A DNA stretch of 53,882 nt. Origin: Rhodopirellula sp. GTDB taxonomy: Bacteria; Planctomycetota; Planctomycetia; Planctomycetales; Planctomycetaceae. Shown here one piece after another: positions 25,711-36,100 of this stretch (the stretch's first letter is position 1; every line of letters begins with the position of its first letter). Where the stretch lies: assembly GCA_013203845.1 (NCBI GenBank), contig JABMPE010000074.1:1-53882 (forward strand), in the 5' to 3' direction. The translations under genes and the position numbers were made by a program. The notes beneath the pieces are model-generated. The model saw nothing but the letters and a program-made list of their open reading frames with translations, was not told where the DNA came from and searched no databases.

Positions 25711-27915
25711 TTACTCGTCGTTAAGAAATGCCGGGAGATAGGTTCCCGACGACGTGCCTTCAGCCTCGCTGGTGTTCGCCTCTGCCTCGCGAAGTTGCAG
25801 GTACGATCCGTGTCTAAGCCGGTCTTCGTGATCGTTACCAGCTTCGATGATGACGGCCGATTTCTGAAGGAGGCTTTTTGCGACTACGTTGATGCCGTGG
25901 CATCTTGTCTGGCAAAGGCCGCAGCCGACGCACTTGTCCGGGACCAGCAACGGAGCGAGTTGTCCGGTGCCCTCGATCGGCTGGCCGAGTTCGTTGACTT
26001 CGGTGCCGACCTGGACGAACTCAAGTGCGTCGTAACCGGCGGCAGTGCATTCATCCACGCAGAGCTGGCAGGCCTCGCCGTGAAACGGGAGGCATGTCGA
26101 CTCGTTGATGATCGCGAGTCCCATCCGTGCGTGACGTTTCTCTTCGAGCGGTAGTGCTCGGATCGCGCCCGTCGGACAAACCTGCCCGCAGGCGTTACAG
26201 CTCGAAGCGCACCCCGCCCAGTCGGCATTTACGTGCGGAGTCCACAAGCCTTCCAGCCCCTGCTGAAGGCCGAGTGGTTGCAGCACGTCGCTGGGGCATG
26301 ACTGAAAACACTCGCCGCAGCGAATGCACAGCTGCAGAAACTCGGCCTCGGGCACGCTGCCCGGAGGCCGAACTGGTCGAGGTCCATCGCCATCGAGATT
26401 CGCGCCAAATGACTTCGTTCCCGTCGCTGCCAGGAGGCCACCCAGAACTCCCGAGGCCGTGCCCACGGACGCAGACAGAAAACCTCGTCGTCCCAAAGCG
26501 GTTTCATTGGTGGGCGGATCGTTCTCGATCTTCAGACCGGACACTTCCCAGCGGTCGACAAACTTGATTGCGTGAGTCGGGCAGACTCCGCCGCACGACT
26601 GACAGAAAGTGCAATCGGTCGTTCGCGTGGTGAAGTCAGGTTTGATCGCGTCGAATGGGCAAATCTCGATGCACTTGTTGCAGTTGATGCAGGACGATTC
26701 GACCTTTCGCTCCGTCGCTCGAAACAGGTTGCCGAGTGAAAATACCGCACCGCTCGGACAAACGTACTTGCACCAGAACCGCGGACGAAGCAGGCCGAGA
26801 CTCAGCACCGCAAAAAACAAGGCGATGCTCAAGACGTGCCCGGCATTCATCGGCGGCAACTGGTGCCAGCCGGTCGCCGCTCCCGTTTGAAGCGGACTCA
26901 ACGTGAACAGCAGGCCGCGAGTAATTACCGGAATCGCCGAGAAGATTCCGCTCAACAGCACGCCGCCAAACGCCGCAACGAGAATTCCGAGCAACAGGTA
27001 ATACTTAATGTGAACCCACCAGCCGTCACCTGAGATTCGAAAACGTGTGACGCGTTTACCGATGGCCCAGTCGAACAGGTCAATCAGCGTTCCCAGCGGG
27101 CAGAGGTAACCGCAGAAGCCGCGAGGTACCAGGAAGCACGCGGCAAGAATGATTCCCGCACAGCTCAGAGACCACACCCACGATCGCGATGCGATCCCCG
27201 TCGAAAGGCTGACCAGCGGATCGATGGTGAGAAACAGCTCCGCAGCAACCTGCTCTTTTCGAGACAGATTGTCGGCATAGTGAGACGGCCATGCAGCCGG
27301 ATCGGTCTCGTGAATGGACCAGGGGCCGGGGCTGAGTGAAAGAACGTCAAACGTCAGATCAGGATTATTCAACACGGAACCTTCAATGTTCGATGTTGAA
27401 TTTCCGATGCTGGATGTTCGTCGAACCAGTTCGAGTCTGATCTCGCTGTTGTCGACTGACAAAACTCTGAACATCGCGGCGTCGGAATTCTCGCTCAACC
27501 CCGCCGAGTCGTCTCTGACGAATACCGCCTGCCCGGTCTTAAGTGGCAGCCTCGCTTCAACCGTTGCGTCGGCAACAAGCAGGACCGAGCTGTTTTCGAA
27601 ATCGAAGTCGGCGGGAATCCAGCCGCTCCAGGTTCGAGACGGCGTTGCGCTGTACGGCCAGCATGTCACGAGAAACAGCCAGAGAAACGTGACGAAGCAA
27701 ATGCTCTGGACGCTGCGACGAACCGGCGCTGCCAGCCAGACGGGCCCCATCCATCGCAGGAATCGTCGAAACCAACCACGTTGCTTCGTCGTACGCTCCG
27801 AGAAACACTTCGCCGGAAAAACTCGTCGCGCAGCTCGTGCCAGTATGCCGCTTCGCCGTTCCGGGACGCCCGGCTTTGATGATCGGAGAACGGGCAGGAA
27901 CCAGTCAGCTCGCAT
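25711..27915 (-). CDS. Membrane polyferredoxin, NapH/NosR-like fused to NapG-like ferredoxin
   Basis: 734 residues. One TM near residue 70, a periplasmic stretch to ~240, then TM helices carrying two CxxxCP motifs, FCGYLCPLG (~268) and WCKYVCPSG (~385), typical of NosR/NapH/CcoG-type membrane electron carriers. Two 4Fe-4S sites follow (CINCNKCIEICP, CTFCQSCGGVCP). At ~470 there is a second, internal export-like segment with a twin Arg (GRRGFLSASVG), then four more clusters: CIRCGECFQSCP, CNACGQVCP, CQLCVDEC and CVGCGLCQTRC, the NapG arrangement. It looks like NapH and NapG fused in one chain, moving electrons across the membrane. Its ATG overlaps the stop of the FMN-binding gene (TAATG), so the two are coupled. 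Confidence 0.9.
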   Translation of the reverse strand: MRADWFLPVLRSSKPGVPERRSGILARAARRVFPAKCFSERTTKQRGWFRRFLRWMGPVWLAAPVRRSVQSICFVTFLWLFLVTCWPYSATPSRTWSGWIPADFDFENSSVLLVADATVEARLPLKTGQAVFVRDDSAGLSENSDAAMFRVLSVDNSEIRLELVRRTSSIGNSTSNIEGSVLNNPDLTFDVLSLSPGPWSIHETDPAAWPSHYADNLSRKEQVAAELFLTIDPLVSLSTGIASRSWVWSLSCAGIILAACFLVPRGFCGYLCPLGTLIDLFDWAIGKRVTRFRISGDGWWVHIKYYLLLGILVAAFGGVLLSGIFSAIPVITRGLLFTLSPLQTGAATGWHQLPPMNAGHVLSIALFFAVLSLGLLRPRFWCKYVCPSGAVFSLGNLFRATERKVESSCINCNKCIEICPFDAIKPDFTTRTTDCTFCQSCGGVCPTHAIKFVDRWEVSGLKIENDPPTNETALGRRGFLSASVGTASGVLGGLLAATGTKSFGANLDGDGPRPVRPPGSVPEAEFLQLCIRCGECFQSCPSDVLQPLGLQQGLEGLWTPHVNADWAGCASSCNACGQVCPTGAIRALPLEEKRHARMGLAIINESTCLPFHGEACQLCVDECTAAGYDALEFVQVGTEVNELGQPIEGTGQLAPLLVPDKCVGCGLCQTRCHGINVVAKSLLQKSAVIIEAGNDHEDRLRHGSYLQLREAEANTSEAEGTSSGTYLPAFLNDE

Positions 27916-29201
27916 TATTTCGACCCGTCAGCAAGTGCTTTGGCCGTCGCGTTGATGATCGCTTCGGACGTGATGGTCGCGCTGCTGGTTGCGTCGATTC
28001 CGGAGACGCCCTGCCGCTTCAGAATCTTCTCCGGAGTGTCCGTCAGCGACGAGTAATACTGTTTCTCGCGATGCTGCGTGACTCTCACAGACTCAATCCG
28101 GCCTGCGGCGACGACGACTTCAACATGCACCAGCGCTTCATAGCCGATACTGCTGGCTGTGTATTTTCCGTCGCGGACGTTTTTCGGATCCAGCGTGTAA
28201 AACCGGATCGCCGCGATGCTGGCCTCGGCTCGCGCCTTGTCACGCTTGCGATGAGGCTTATCGGCTTCATTGGCAGGGATTCCGGCGATGGCTTTGCGAT
28301 AGTATTTTTCCGCGTCTTCCAGACGGCCAGCGACGCGGCAGGCGTCACCCGCATAGAGAAATGACGTCGATGCCTGTCCGCTCTTCGCAAACGCCTCGCC
28401 GAGCTTTACGGCTGCATCTGGCTCGCCAAGATCGCCGAGCAGCTTAATCGCGGAGTACGGCTTCAGCTTCATCCTGGCGAGGGTTTCGAGCGCCATCCGC
28501 TTGCTGCCGAGTTTCCAGTAGCAATCAGCCAGAACGACGGCCTGCTGAGGAGCGTCCGACAACTCGTTTTCCAGGCCGGATTGTCGAAACCAGAATGCCG
28601 AGCGCGCGTGATCCTGCAACAGGTTGTGGTACATCGCGCCGAGGGTTCGCATCGCACGCTTCTGAACATCCTTGTTTTTGTTCTCGCTGAGAATGTGATG
28701 CATGAAGCGCACGCCTTCACGCCACTTGTTCGAGTTAGGATTGATCCGGTCCCAGATAAACTGCCCGATGTTTTTCGAACTGTCCCAGGGTTTTGGAGCG
28801 GGAATTGGCCACGCAAGGTCAAGAGTCTTCGGGTAGTTAAGAGGTGTCGCCTCGAACCAGTCGGGCGGAGTTTTTCCTTGTCGATCGATCTCAGCAAGGA
28901 TCTCTTCACGTGACCGTTCGACATTTCCCTCCGACAGAGTCGCGGTAGCCTTACCGGACTGCATGTCGATCCGTTTGCCATCGACAATAATCGCCTTGAC
29001 GCGATCCTTCGGATAACTCCGCTGGATTGTGCGAGTTCCCACCTTCACATCGATCACGACAACATCGCCCGAATACGATTTGATGGTGCCCGTTGCTTTG
29101 GCTCCCGTCGTCAGTTCGACGGTATCCACAGCCCACGAAGCCGCAGGGATCGAGAGGACAATCGTCGCGACGCAGGCGATGTTTCGCAGAGCTGAAATCA
29201 T
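27915..29201 (-). CDS. Exported TPR-like protein with C-terminal FMN-binding domain
   Basis: 428 residues. A signal peptide ends near PAASWAVDT. Residues ~25-100 are beta-rich (VELTTGAKATGTIKSYSG, an SH3/Lsm-like look); ~140-330 are helical repeats resembling TPR or Sel1 (YRKAIAGIPANEADK). An FMN-binding domain covers ~345-428: GKYTASSIGYEALVHVEVVV and DATSSATITSEAI. The SATIT Thr is the position at which NqrC/RnfG/NosR proteins carry FMN through a phosphoester bond; transfer needs an ApbE enzyme, not seen here. Coupled by TAATG to the polyferredoxin, so the pair resembles NosR split in two, with a TPR insertion. GGAG lies 9 bases before ATG. Confidence 0.88.
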   Translation of the reverse strand: MISALRNIACVATIVLSIPAASWAVDTVELTTGAKATGTIKSYSGDVVVIDVKVGTRTIQRSYPKDRVKAIIVDGKRIDMQSGKATATLSEGNVERSREEILAEIDRQGKTPPDWFEATPLNYPKTLDLAWPIPAPKPWDSSKNIGQFIWDRINPNSNKWREGVRFMHHILSENKNKDVQKRAMRTLGAMYHNLLQDHARSAFWFRQSGLENELSDAPQQAVVLADCYWKLGSKRMALETLARMKLKPYSAIKLLGDLGEPDAAVKLGEAFAKSGQASTSFLYAGDACRVAGRLEDAEKYYRKAIAGIPANEADKPHRKRDKARAEASIAAIRFYTLDPKNVRDGKYTASSIGYEALVHVEVVVAAGRIESVRVTQHREKQYYSSLTDTPEKILKRQGVSGIDATSSATITSEAIINATAKALADGSK

Positions 29202-29336
29202 GGCGGCACTCCAGACGGGATGAACTCAATGAACTCAACTGTATAACGGCGTGTTCGATGATAATCTGCCGCCTCAATAAAAACTCCTTCACTCGCGAGT
29301 GTCGCGACGATTCACCGCCGAACAGGGGCGTAGCTG

Positions 29337-30242
29337 ATGTTTGATTGCCGGGTTCACGGAAAACCTGTACCTCAGGATGTGCTCGGAGCTTTCCGCGACA
29401 GTACGGATGTCATGGCGGATGCGGCGTCGTTGCAGACTCGGATGGCCGAGGACGGTTACCTCTTTCTACGAGGTGTGCTGGGACCGTCGTCGATCGCGAT
29501 GGCTCGCCACGAAGTGTTTGGTCGCCTTGCCGACGTGGGCGAGATTGCCGAACCACCGGTCGATGGAATTTTCACCGGACGCAGTTCACGCGCCGAGCAG
29601 CACGCTGATCTGGGCGGCTTCTGGCAGTCAGTCAGCGAAGGGCCGGCGCTTCGACGAGTGACGCACGGACCGGAAATTCAGAATGTGCTGGCGACACTCT
29701 TCGGTGAACCGGCCCGGGGTTACGATTTCATCTTTCTGAGACCGAGCGTCGTCGGGCGGTTTACGTTTCTGCATTACGACTTCCCCTTTTTTGCCCGGGG
29801 AACGAAAAATGTCGTCACTGCCTGGACTGCGATCGGCGACATTCCGACGACAGAAGGACCGCTCTTCGTTCTGGAAAACTCACATCAGTTTGATGATCTG
29901 ATCGAGCCGGTGCAGCAGATCGATTACAGCTCGAAAGAATCTCCGCAGGTTCAGATGATGGGCGACGCAATCGAGTTTGCACGCCGTCGAGAATCAAAAC
30001 TGCTGACGGCAAATTTCGCACCCGGAGATATCATCCTCTTCGGCATGACGACGATGCACGGTTCATTTGACAATTGTTCGCCGATCAACCGTACTCGACT
30101 GTCGGTCGACGTCCGCTGGCAGCCAGCTTCGGAGCCGGTCGACGAACGCTATTTCGGAACAAATCCCGCAGGCACGACCGGCATTGGCTACGCCGAGTTG
30201 AACGGCGCCAAACCACTGACAGAACCCTGGCACACGCGATGA
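29337..30242 (+). CDS. Phytanoyl-CoA dioxygenase (PhyH) family Fe(II)/2-oxoglutarate enzyme
   Basis: 301 residues, cytoplasmic. The double-stranded beta-helix ligands are visible: LHYDFPFF gives His-x-Asp, and TTMHGSFDN gives the distal His, followed by NRTRLSVDVRWQP whose Arg would bind the 2-oxoglutarate carboxylate. The N-terminal helix DGYLFLRGVLG matches the usual PhyH opening. Substrate unknown; the family hydroxylates many small molecules. AGGGGCG precedes ATG at good spacing. It is transcribed divergently from the FMN/polyferredoxin pair, with 135 bases between. Confidence 0.88.
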   Translation: MFDCRVHGKPVPQDVLGAFRDSTDVMADAASLQTRMAEDGYLFLRGVLGPSSIAMARHEVFGRLADVGEIAEPPVDGIFTGRSSRAEQHADLGGFWQSVSEGPALRRVTHGPEIQNVLATLFGEPARGYDFIFLRPSVVGRFTFLHYDFPFFARGTKNVVTAWTAIGDIPTTEGPLFVLENSHQFDDLIEPVQQIDYSSKESPQVQMMGDAIEFARRRESKLLTANFAPGDIILFGMTTMHGSFDNCSPINRTRLSVDVRWQPASEPVDERYFGTNPAGTTGIGYAELNGAKPLTEPWHTR

Positions 30243-30530
30243 ACTCTTGTCGAAACCAGACAAGTGCAAGGCAGCAAACGCTCGCTCGCAGTGATACCAG
30301 ACTGATCTGCGTGCGGCTTCCATTTGCGAGGTGAGTGCCAGCCCCAATGCTGCTGACTAAACTCGATAAAAGTTGCCAGAAATCGGTCGGTGGAAATTGA
30401 CGCGTTCCTAAGCCTGCACATGCCGTGGTTATCTTCGGCCTGTATGGTTCGGATGGTCCGTATGGACGCCATCGCTCAGCAAGACCAAGTGACTGCTCGA
30501 TCTCAGTTACTGGTGCTCAATATCGGATCA

Positions 30531-32171
30531 TCACCTCGCGGCGACGTCGAGTACCGAGAAATTTGCGAAGGTGACATAAATCGTCAGCACGATGGCGATC
30601 AGGATAAGTCCAGCGGAACGGGCGTGTTTCCAGGGGGTCATGTCGACCGCGCCGACGTCTTCCTGGTGGAACTCGGTTTCGCGAGGTTTGATCTCGCCAA
30701 TGACCAGCATCAGGATCATCAGCCAACTGAAGACGAGCCCCAGAAAGTGGAAGTCGTGCAGCGACGCAACAACCTTGTCGAATGGCGGTACGAAGTAGCC
30801 GACCGCGATCAGTACGAAGCCGGCAAGCAAACCGATCTTCGCCGCGACGGCGGGTACTCGCTTTGTCAGCATCCCCGTCAGCACGATGGCAAAGATCGGG
30901 ATGAAGTACATCCCGTTCATTTTCTGAAGGTAACCGAAGATGCTGGTCGTGTTGGCCAGCAACGGCGCGATGCCCATCGCAAGAATTGCGACGATCCAGC
31001 CGAAGACTTTGCCACTGCGGACAACGTCGTGTTCGCTGGCGTTTTTTCGGATCAGGTTTTTGTAGAGACCCAGGCTGAACAGCGTGCACGAACTGTTCAA
31101 CGCCGAATTGAAGCTCGAAAGAATCGCTCCAATCATGACAGCAGCGAAGAAGCCGGTCAGCGGTTCGGGCAGGACTTTATTGACGAGCATCCCGTACGCC
31201 TGGTCGGCTTTGATGTCCTCGCCAGCAAACATCGTGAAAGCCAGCATCCCAGGAATAACGAGGTAGATCGGGCCCAGCAGTTTCAGGGCTCCGGTAAGAA
31301 GCACACCCTTCTGGCCTTCAGCAAGACTGCTGGCTCCAAACGTTCGCTGAATGATCTGCTGATTCGTCGTCCAGTAAAACAGATTGAGCAGAAAGATTCC
31401 GGAAAAGATCGTGCCGAACGGGACGGACGAGTTCGGTCCACCGATCGAGTTAAAACGTTCACCTTGCTGTTCCCACAGAAGATTCGCTCCGGCTGACATC
31501 CCGCCATCACCGCCGATCTGCGACAGAGCGAATCCGGTGATCATGAACCCGCCAACAAAGAGTCCGACTCCGTTCAACGTGTCGGAAACCGCGACCGTTC
31601 GCAGGCCACCAAAGAGCGCGTAGATCGAACCGATGACTCCCACGACAACGACGATCAGCCACAGCGATGCCGTTTCCGGATCGGTTCCCAGGCTCTTCGG
31701 CAGGTCGCCGAGCATTGATGGGAGGTCAAGGATACCCATCATCCCGGTGGCTCCGGTGTAAAGAATGATGGGCAGCAGAATCCAGACATATGCCAGCAGG
31801 AAAATGATGTTCGTGATGATTTGCGTCTGGTGGTCAAAGCGGATTTGAAGATACTCAGGCACCGTCGCGACACCGCTCTTCAGAAACCGCGGGAGAAAGA
31901 ACCAGGCCATAAACACCAGGGCGACGACGCAGACGACTTTCCACACCATCACGCACAGGCCATCGGTAAAAGCGGCACCGTTAAGTCCCACCATCTGTTC
32001 GGTCGAGAGGTTTGTCAGCAGCAGCGATCCGGCAATCAGCGGGAACGTCAGCGAACGTCCCGCCAGAAAATACCCGCTGCTGCTTTCGTGATCGTCCCGT
32101 CGCGTGATGAACCAGGTGAGCCCGGCGACAAGCCCGGTGAAAAACAGAAATGAAACAAGCGTCGGCAGCAT
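30531..32171 (-). CDS. Sodium:solute symporter (SSS/SGLT family)
   Basis: 546 residues from MLPTLVSF. The tracked frame runs 153 codons further upstream, but that part has no membrane protein character and crosses palindromic elements, so the shorter start is chosen (AAGAGAG ~8 bases upstream). About 14 TM segments. SSS hallmarks are [11 protein letters not shown] in the first loop, [14 protein letters not shown] (TM1 unwound region, Na2 site) and [15 protein letters not shown] in the middle. Composition is closest to the SGLT-like sugar or myo-inositol carriers common in this phylum; the substrate is inferred only to that level. Two palindromes 42-88 bases upstream may regulate it. Confidence 0.92.
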   Translation of the reverse strand: MLPTLVSFLFFTGLVAGLTWFITRRDDHESSSGYFLAGRSLTFPLIAGSLLLTNLSTEQMVGLNGAAFTDGLCVMVWKVVCVVALVFMAWFFLPRFLKSGVATVPEYLQIRFDHQTQIITNIIFLLAYVWILLPIILYTGATGMMGILDLPSMLGDLPKSLGTDPETASLWLIVVVVGVIGSIYALFGGLRTVAVSDTLNGVGLFVGGFMITGFALSQIGGDGGMSAGANLLWEQQGERFNSIGGPNSSVPFGTIFSGIFLLNLFYWTTNQQIIQRTFGASSLAEGQKGVLLTGALKLLGPIYLVIPGMLAFTMFAGEDIKADQAYGMLVNKVLPEPLTGFFAAVMIGAILSSFNSALNSSCTLFSLGLYKNLIRKNASEHDVVRSGKVFGWIVAILAMGIAPLLANTTSIFGYLQKMNGMYFIPIFAIVLTGMLTKRVPAVAAKIGLLAGFVLIAVGYFVPPFDKVVASLHDFHFLGLVFSWLMILMLVIGEIKPRETEFHQEDVGAVDMTPWKHARSAGLILIAIVLTIYVTFANFSVLDVAAR

Positions 32172-32212
32172 GGGATTGTCTCTCTTGAGGTTGAAAAATC
32201 CGACTGACCCGA

Positions 32213-32259
32213 CTGCAGGTTTTCGCGAGAAGAGTACCTGCAGATCCACGATATCGTGG
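32213..32259 (-). promoter_or_regulatory. Two palindromes upstream of the sodium symporter gene
   Basis: CTGCAGGT (32213-32220) and ACCTGCAG (32236-32243) form a perfect 8-bp inverted repeat with 15 bases between. Immediately beyond lies CCACGATATCGTGG (32246-32259), a perfect 14-bp palindrome of the type bound by dimeric regulators. Both sit 42-88 bases before the symporter ATG. Operator function is inference; no regulator gene is adjacent on this side apart from the sigma-54 activator 0.9 kb away. Confidence 0.45.
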
Positions 32260-32426
32260 GCGATCAACCTTCTTAGTGGTGATACACCGGTTTTGCTACT
32301 CACATCATTCAGAAGCGTGACGGCTGCAGGTATGGGCAGGCTTGAAAGATGCACTGCCGCCGGATCGAAACGGCACCTCCGGAGTCGCGTTGTCGTTTTT
32401 CGAATGTGTTGAGAGCTGCGCTGCTT

Positions 32427-32518
32427 GTCATTGCCGCGCAGAGTCCTGGTTTCGCGAAGGCGGGGACGGGAAACCCGTTCTCCCTCATGTTCTGGTTTCC
32501 CGTCTGCGCGGGAATGAC
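32427..32518. repeat. Palindromic intergenic repeat element (REP/MITE-like)
   Basis: The outer arms GTCATTGCCGCGCAGA and TCTGCGCGGGAATGAC match at 15 of 16 positions; inside them ACGGGAAACC pairs with GGTTTCCCGT around an 18-base loop. The sequence CATTCCCGCGCAG ... GAAGGCGGG resembles a palindrome found dispersed in many bacterial genomes. No ORF is associated. Only one copy was noticed in this window. Confidence 0.6.
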
Positions 32519-33108
32519 GTGCCTGGAATATCGGGAATTTATTCAGGGACTGATCCGAAGAGGCGGTGAGTTCTTCACAGAGAGTGACCAGCGGAGCGAA
32601 TGACCGATCTGGTGTGCCGGCGTGGGCCACAGTTGTTGACCATCGCCGTCATGCTTGCTCGCTGGAATCATTGTGGGTTCGATCCATGGCTCGCATGCAG
32701 CGTCAGTGGCCCACCAGCCGGACTCACAGCGATCGTCGCGACTCAGCGATCAGGCTCAACACGTTTCATCAGCGTGCTCCTGAATGTGCAGCTGCGAGAA
32801 TTTCACGACTCCCGCTCGGCGCACAAAAAGGCCCTCGGAGCGGGACAGGAAACATCGGCGGGCTGGGTCTTGCAATGGATGGCAGAGTGGGTCAAAGACT
32901 GCCGTCCCGCGCCGAATACCTGAAGCGAGGTCAACCGCTAACTCTCGAGGGCCAAGCTGGGTACGAAGCCGTATCGCAGTCCATGTGCCAATCATCGTCC
33001 AAACAGCCTGTCGAAAACGAAAAACCATCAAAATCGGCGCCGCGACTTGCATTTACCCCCTGAAAAAGAGTTAACTGTCACCTTGTAACCGATCAGCGAT
33101 GTGAGCAA
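32519..33108. other. Long intergenic region; no gene seen
   Basis: About 590 bases before the sigma-54 activator. Several plus ORFs (32566-33063, 32600-32923, 32784-33074) overlap each other in different frames with no recognisable domain, ribosome site or consistent composition, so none is called. A GGGTTCGATCC at ~32672 resembles a tRNA T-loop, but no acceptor stem or anticodon arm can be built. Confidence 0.4.
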
Positions 33109-33138
33109 ATCGGCGCCGAAAAGCGCCGATCGGCAGGA
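33109..33138 (+). promoter_or_regulatory. Hairpin touching the ribosome binding site of the sigma-54 activator
   Basis: ATCGGCGC-CGAAAA-GCGCCGAT is a perfect 8-bp stem with a 6-base loop (33109-33130), followed after two bases by GGCAGGAG, the presumed ribosome site of the gene starting at 33151. It could influence translation or mark an mRNA 5-prime structure. The same core ATCGGCGCCG also occurs at ~33036 with its surrounding bases different. Confidence 0.4.
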
Positions 33139-33150
33139 GTATCGAAACCA

Positions 33151-36100
33151 ATGGGCGAAGAACTGGCGAGACCCAAACTACTGGTGATGGGGCTGGGGAT
33201 CTCGGTTGTCATCTACTCCGTGCTGGTCCTCGGGTACGTGGGGACGACGCCTGATATCGGGATCCGTGGACTGTTATCTGATGCCGGAACTGAAGGACAA
33301 ACCAAGGGCGAATTCGTACCCGGCATGGTCATTCGTGGCTTCGCCGATCTGGAATACTTCGGCACCAAACCGGCAGAAGGAGATACGCTTGTCCGTATTC
33401 ACGACAAGCCTGTTCGAACTTTCCTCGACTTCAGTGCCGGCCTGCAATACCTCCGCGATGCGCCAATCAAGACTCACGGGATTCTGGATGAGGGTGCCAA
33501 TCCGTCGAAATTACCCGAGGACATGCTGCCCTCGCTGCTGTCCGTTGGTGGTGACCGCACAGTAGAGATTGAGTTTCTGCGAGATGGACAGCCTGAGCGC
33601 GCCTGGATTGTCATTCAATCGATGCCACTGTCGGAAGTCCTGATATCGTTCGTCTGGCTGGTGTTACAGTTCGCAATTTTTGCCGTCAGTGCGCTGGCGG
33701 CCTGGCATCGACCATTCGACCGCACAGCAAGACTCTTCTTCGCAATGTGCGCCGTGGCGATGGCTGCTTTCATTGGTGGCTTCCACTGGTGGGTGATCGC
33801 GAGCAGCACACTCCTGAATTTGCCCTTCCTCGTCTGTGCCCTGTTGACGCCAGCGGTTTCCGTTCACTTTTTCCTGAGTTACCCGCGACCGCTGGGCCCT
33901 ATGGACGGCTATCCGCGGCAGACGATCGCTTCGATCTACACGGCACCCGTTGTGACGGCAGTCGTGATGACGGGTTTACTGATCGCGGCCTGGAGTTTTA
34001 CCGCTGACGATATGAGTTTCGAGAGAATTCAGGACGTGGCCTGGTGCCTGGCAACTCTTCGCGAGGCTATCTACGCCTATCTGGCCTTCGCCGCTCTTTG
34101 CTTCTGCGTGATGCTTGTGGCTTTGGCGACGGAGTTCCTGACTGCTGCCAGCCTCTCAGAACGCAACCAGATCAAGTGGATGTTTTTTGCCAGCGTGATC
34201 TCGGCGATCCCTGTCAGTTACACGCTGTATCTGGCACTGTTCGATCGCACCGCTTTCGCGCTGGGCAGCGCACGCATTCCGATGTTTCTGGCGAGTCTGT
34301 CATTCACGCTGGCGTACACCGTGGGCATCGTTCGGTTCAAGCTGATGCTGGTTGATGAGTTCGTCACACGCGGCATGCTTTACCACCTGGCCAGCCAGGG
34401 GCTGACGATCGGCTACGGCGCGTGTGTGGCTCTGGCCATGTTCTTCGCCAATGACTTCAACGTGTCGGAAAGCATTCCTGGTGTGCTGCAGCAGGTTTTG
34501 TCGATCGGTGTGCTGTTGACGTTTCTGGTCGTTGTCCTGACATGGAGCCGCGACCGGCTTCAACAGAGCATTGACCGGCGGTTCTACCGCGAGAAGTACC
34601 AGCTTGATCGTGCCCTGCAGCGAGTCAATCGCGCGATGGACCAGTTGGAGGACCGACATTCGCTGGGCCTGCGCATGCTGGCTTCGTGTCGGGAAGTCCT
34701 CGGCGCAGTGATGGGCGCACTTTATCTGCGAGAACCAGGCAGCGATGAATTTCAGCTTGTGGCGATGGATGGAAATGGCGTGCTTCCCGAACGGTTTCCG
34801 GGTTCGACCGCGGCTGGCGAGCGACTCAAGCAGGAAGTAACAATTCAACGTGCGACTGCCGCGGCCAATGATCCACTGAGTCGTACGTTGAAGGATCTTC
34901 GAAGCGAGCTGATGTTTCCTCTGGTTGTCGACGACGAAGTTGAAGGCATCGCGATCCTTGGAAAGCGGCACGACGGTACGGCTTACACGGCAGAAGATCT
35001 GACGTTTCTGCACACGCTGGCTCAGTTCACGGCCATGTCGTTGCGAAGTGTCAAAGTGCATCAGGACTTCGCGCGGCTCAATGACGAGATCAGCCTGAAA
35101 GCCGGCAAGATCGACGAGCAGCGGCAACAGATCGCGATCATGCAGGCCGAACTGACCGGCAGCACGAAGACACGTCCGCCGGAACAGACGCACGAATTTC
35201 GTCGTGACATGATCAAGGGCAACAGCCCGGCGATCAGGCGAGTACTCGACACGGTGCAGAAGGTGGCGATTTCTGAATCGACCGTTCTGATTCAGGGAGC
35301 CAGCGGAACGGGGAAGGAACTGCTTGCTCAGGCGTTGCACGAGAACAGCCCAAGGAGAAACGGCCCGATGATCCGCGTGCATTGTGCCGCGCTGTCACCG
35401 AGCCTGCTGGAAAGCGAACTCTTCGGACATGTGAAAGGCGCCTTCACCGGCGCTCACAAAGACCGCGTCGGTCGGTTCGAAATGGCTCACGGCGGAACGC
35501 TGTTTCTCGACGAAATCGGCGACATTTCACTGGAGACTCAGATCAAGCTGCTGCGAGTTCTGCAGATGCGATCGTTCGAGGCGGTGGGTGGCACAAAAAC
35601 GGTCGAAGTCGACGTGCGACTCATCACGGCGACGCACCAGAATCTGAACCAGTTGATCAAGGACGGAAAATTCCGCGAGGACCTCTTTTATCGACTCAAT
35701 GTCGTGAACATCACCTTGCCAACGCTTGGTGAGCGGACAGAAGACCTGTTTGAACTGTCGCTCTACTTTCTGAAAAAGGCGTCTGAAAAACTGGGTAAAC
35801 GGATCTCGCATATTGATGAGCAGACGCTGGAGGCGATGAAACACTACGGGTGGCCGGGCAATATCCGCGAGCTGGAAAACGTCATCGAACGGGCTGTTGT
35901 CATGTGCGATGGCGAAACCATCACGCTACAGGATTTGCCGGACGAAGTTCTTGCCGCCGTGAAAAGACCCCTGCCTCAACCACCACGTCGGCCCGTATCG
36001 GTAGCCTCGCCAGTGAGTCAACCGGCTCAACCTTTCACGTCAGACCGTTCCGACCACGAAGTCCCCAGTCCGCCGCCAGGTATTGTGGCGACCGTGCGAT

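Noticed and set aside
30390-31496. 368-residue plus-strand ORF
   Set aside because: Lies antisense inside the SSS symporter; no domain, and its charged low-hydrophobicity sequence mirrors TM codons.
32660-32700. tRNA-like T-loop GGGTTCGATCC
   Set aside because: No matching acceptor stem, D-arm or anticodon arm could be formed around it.
34300-35382. 360-residue minus-strand ORF
   Set aside because: Antisense to the sigma-54 activator, which has complete motifs; no features of its own.
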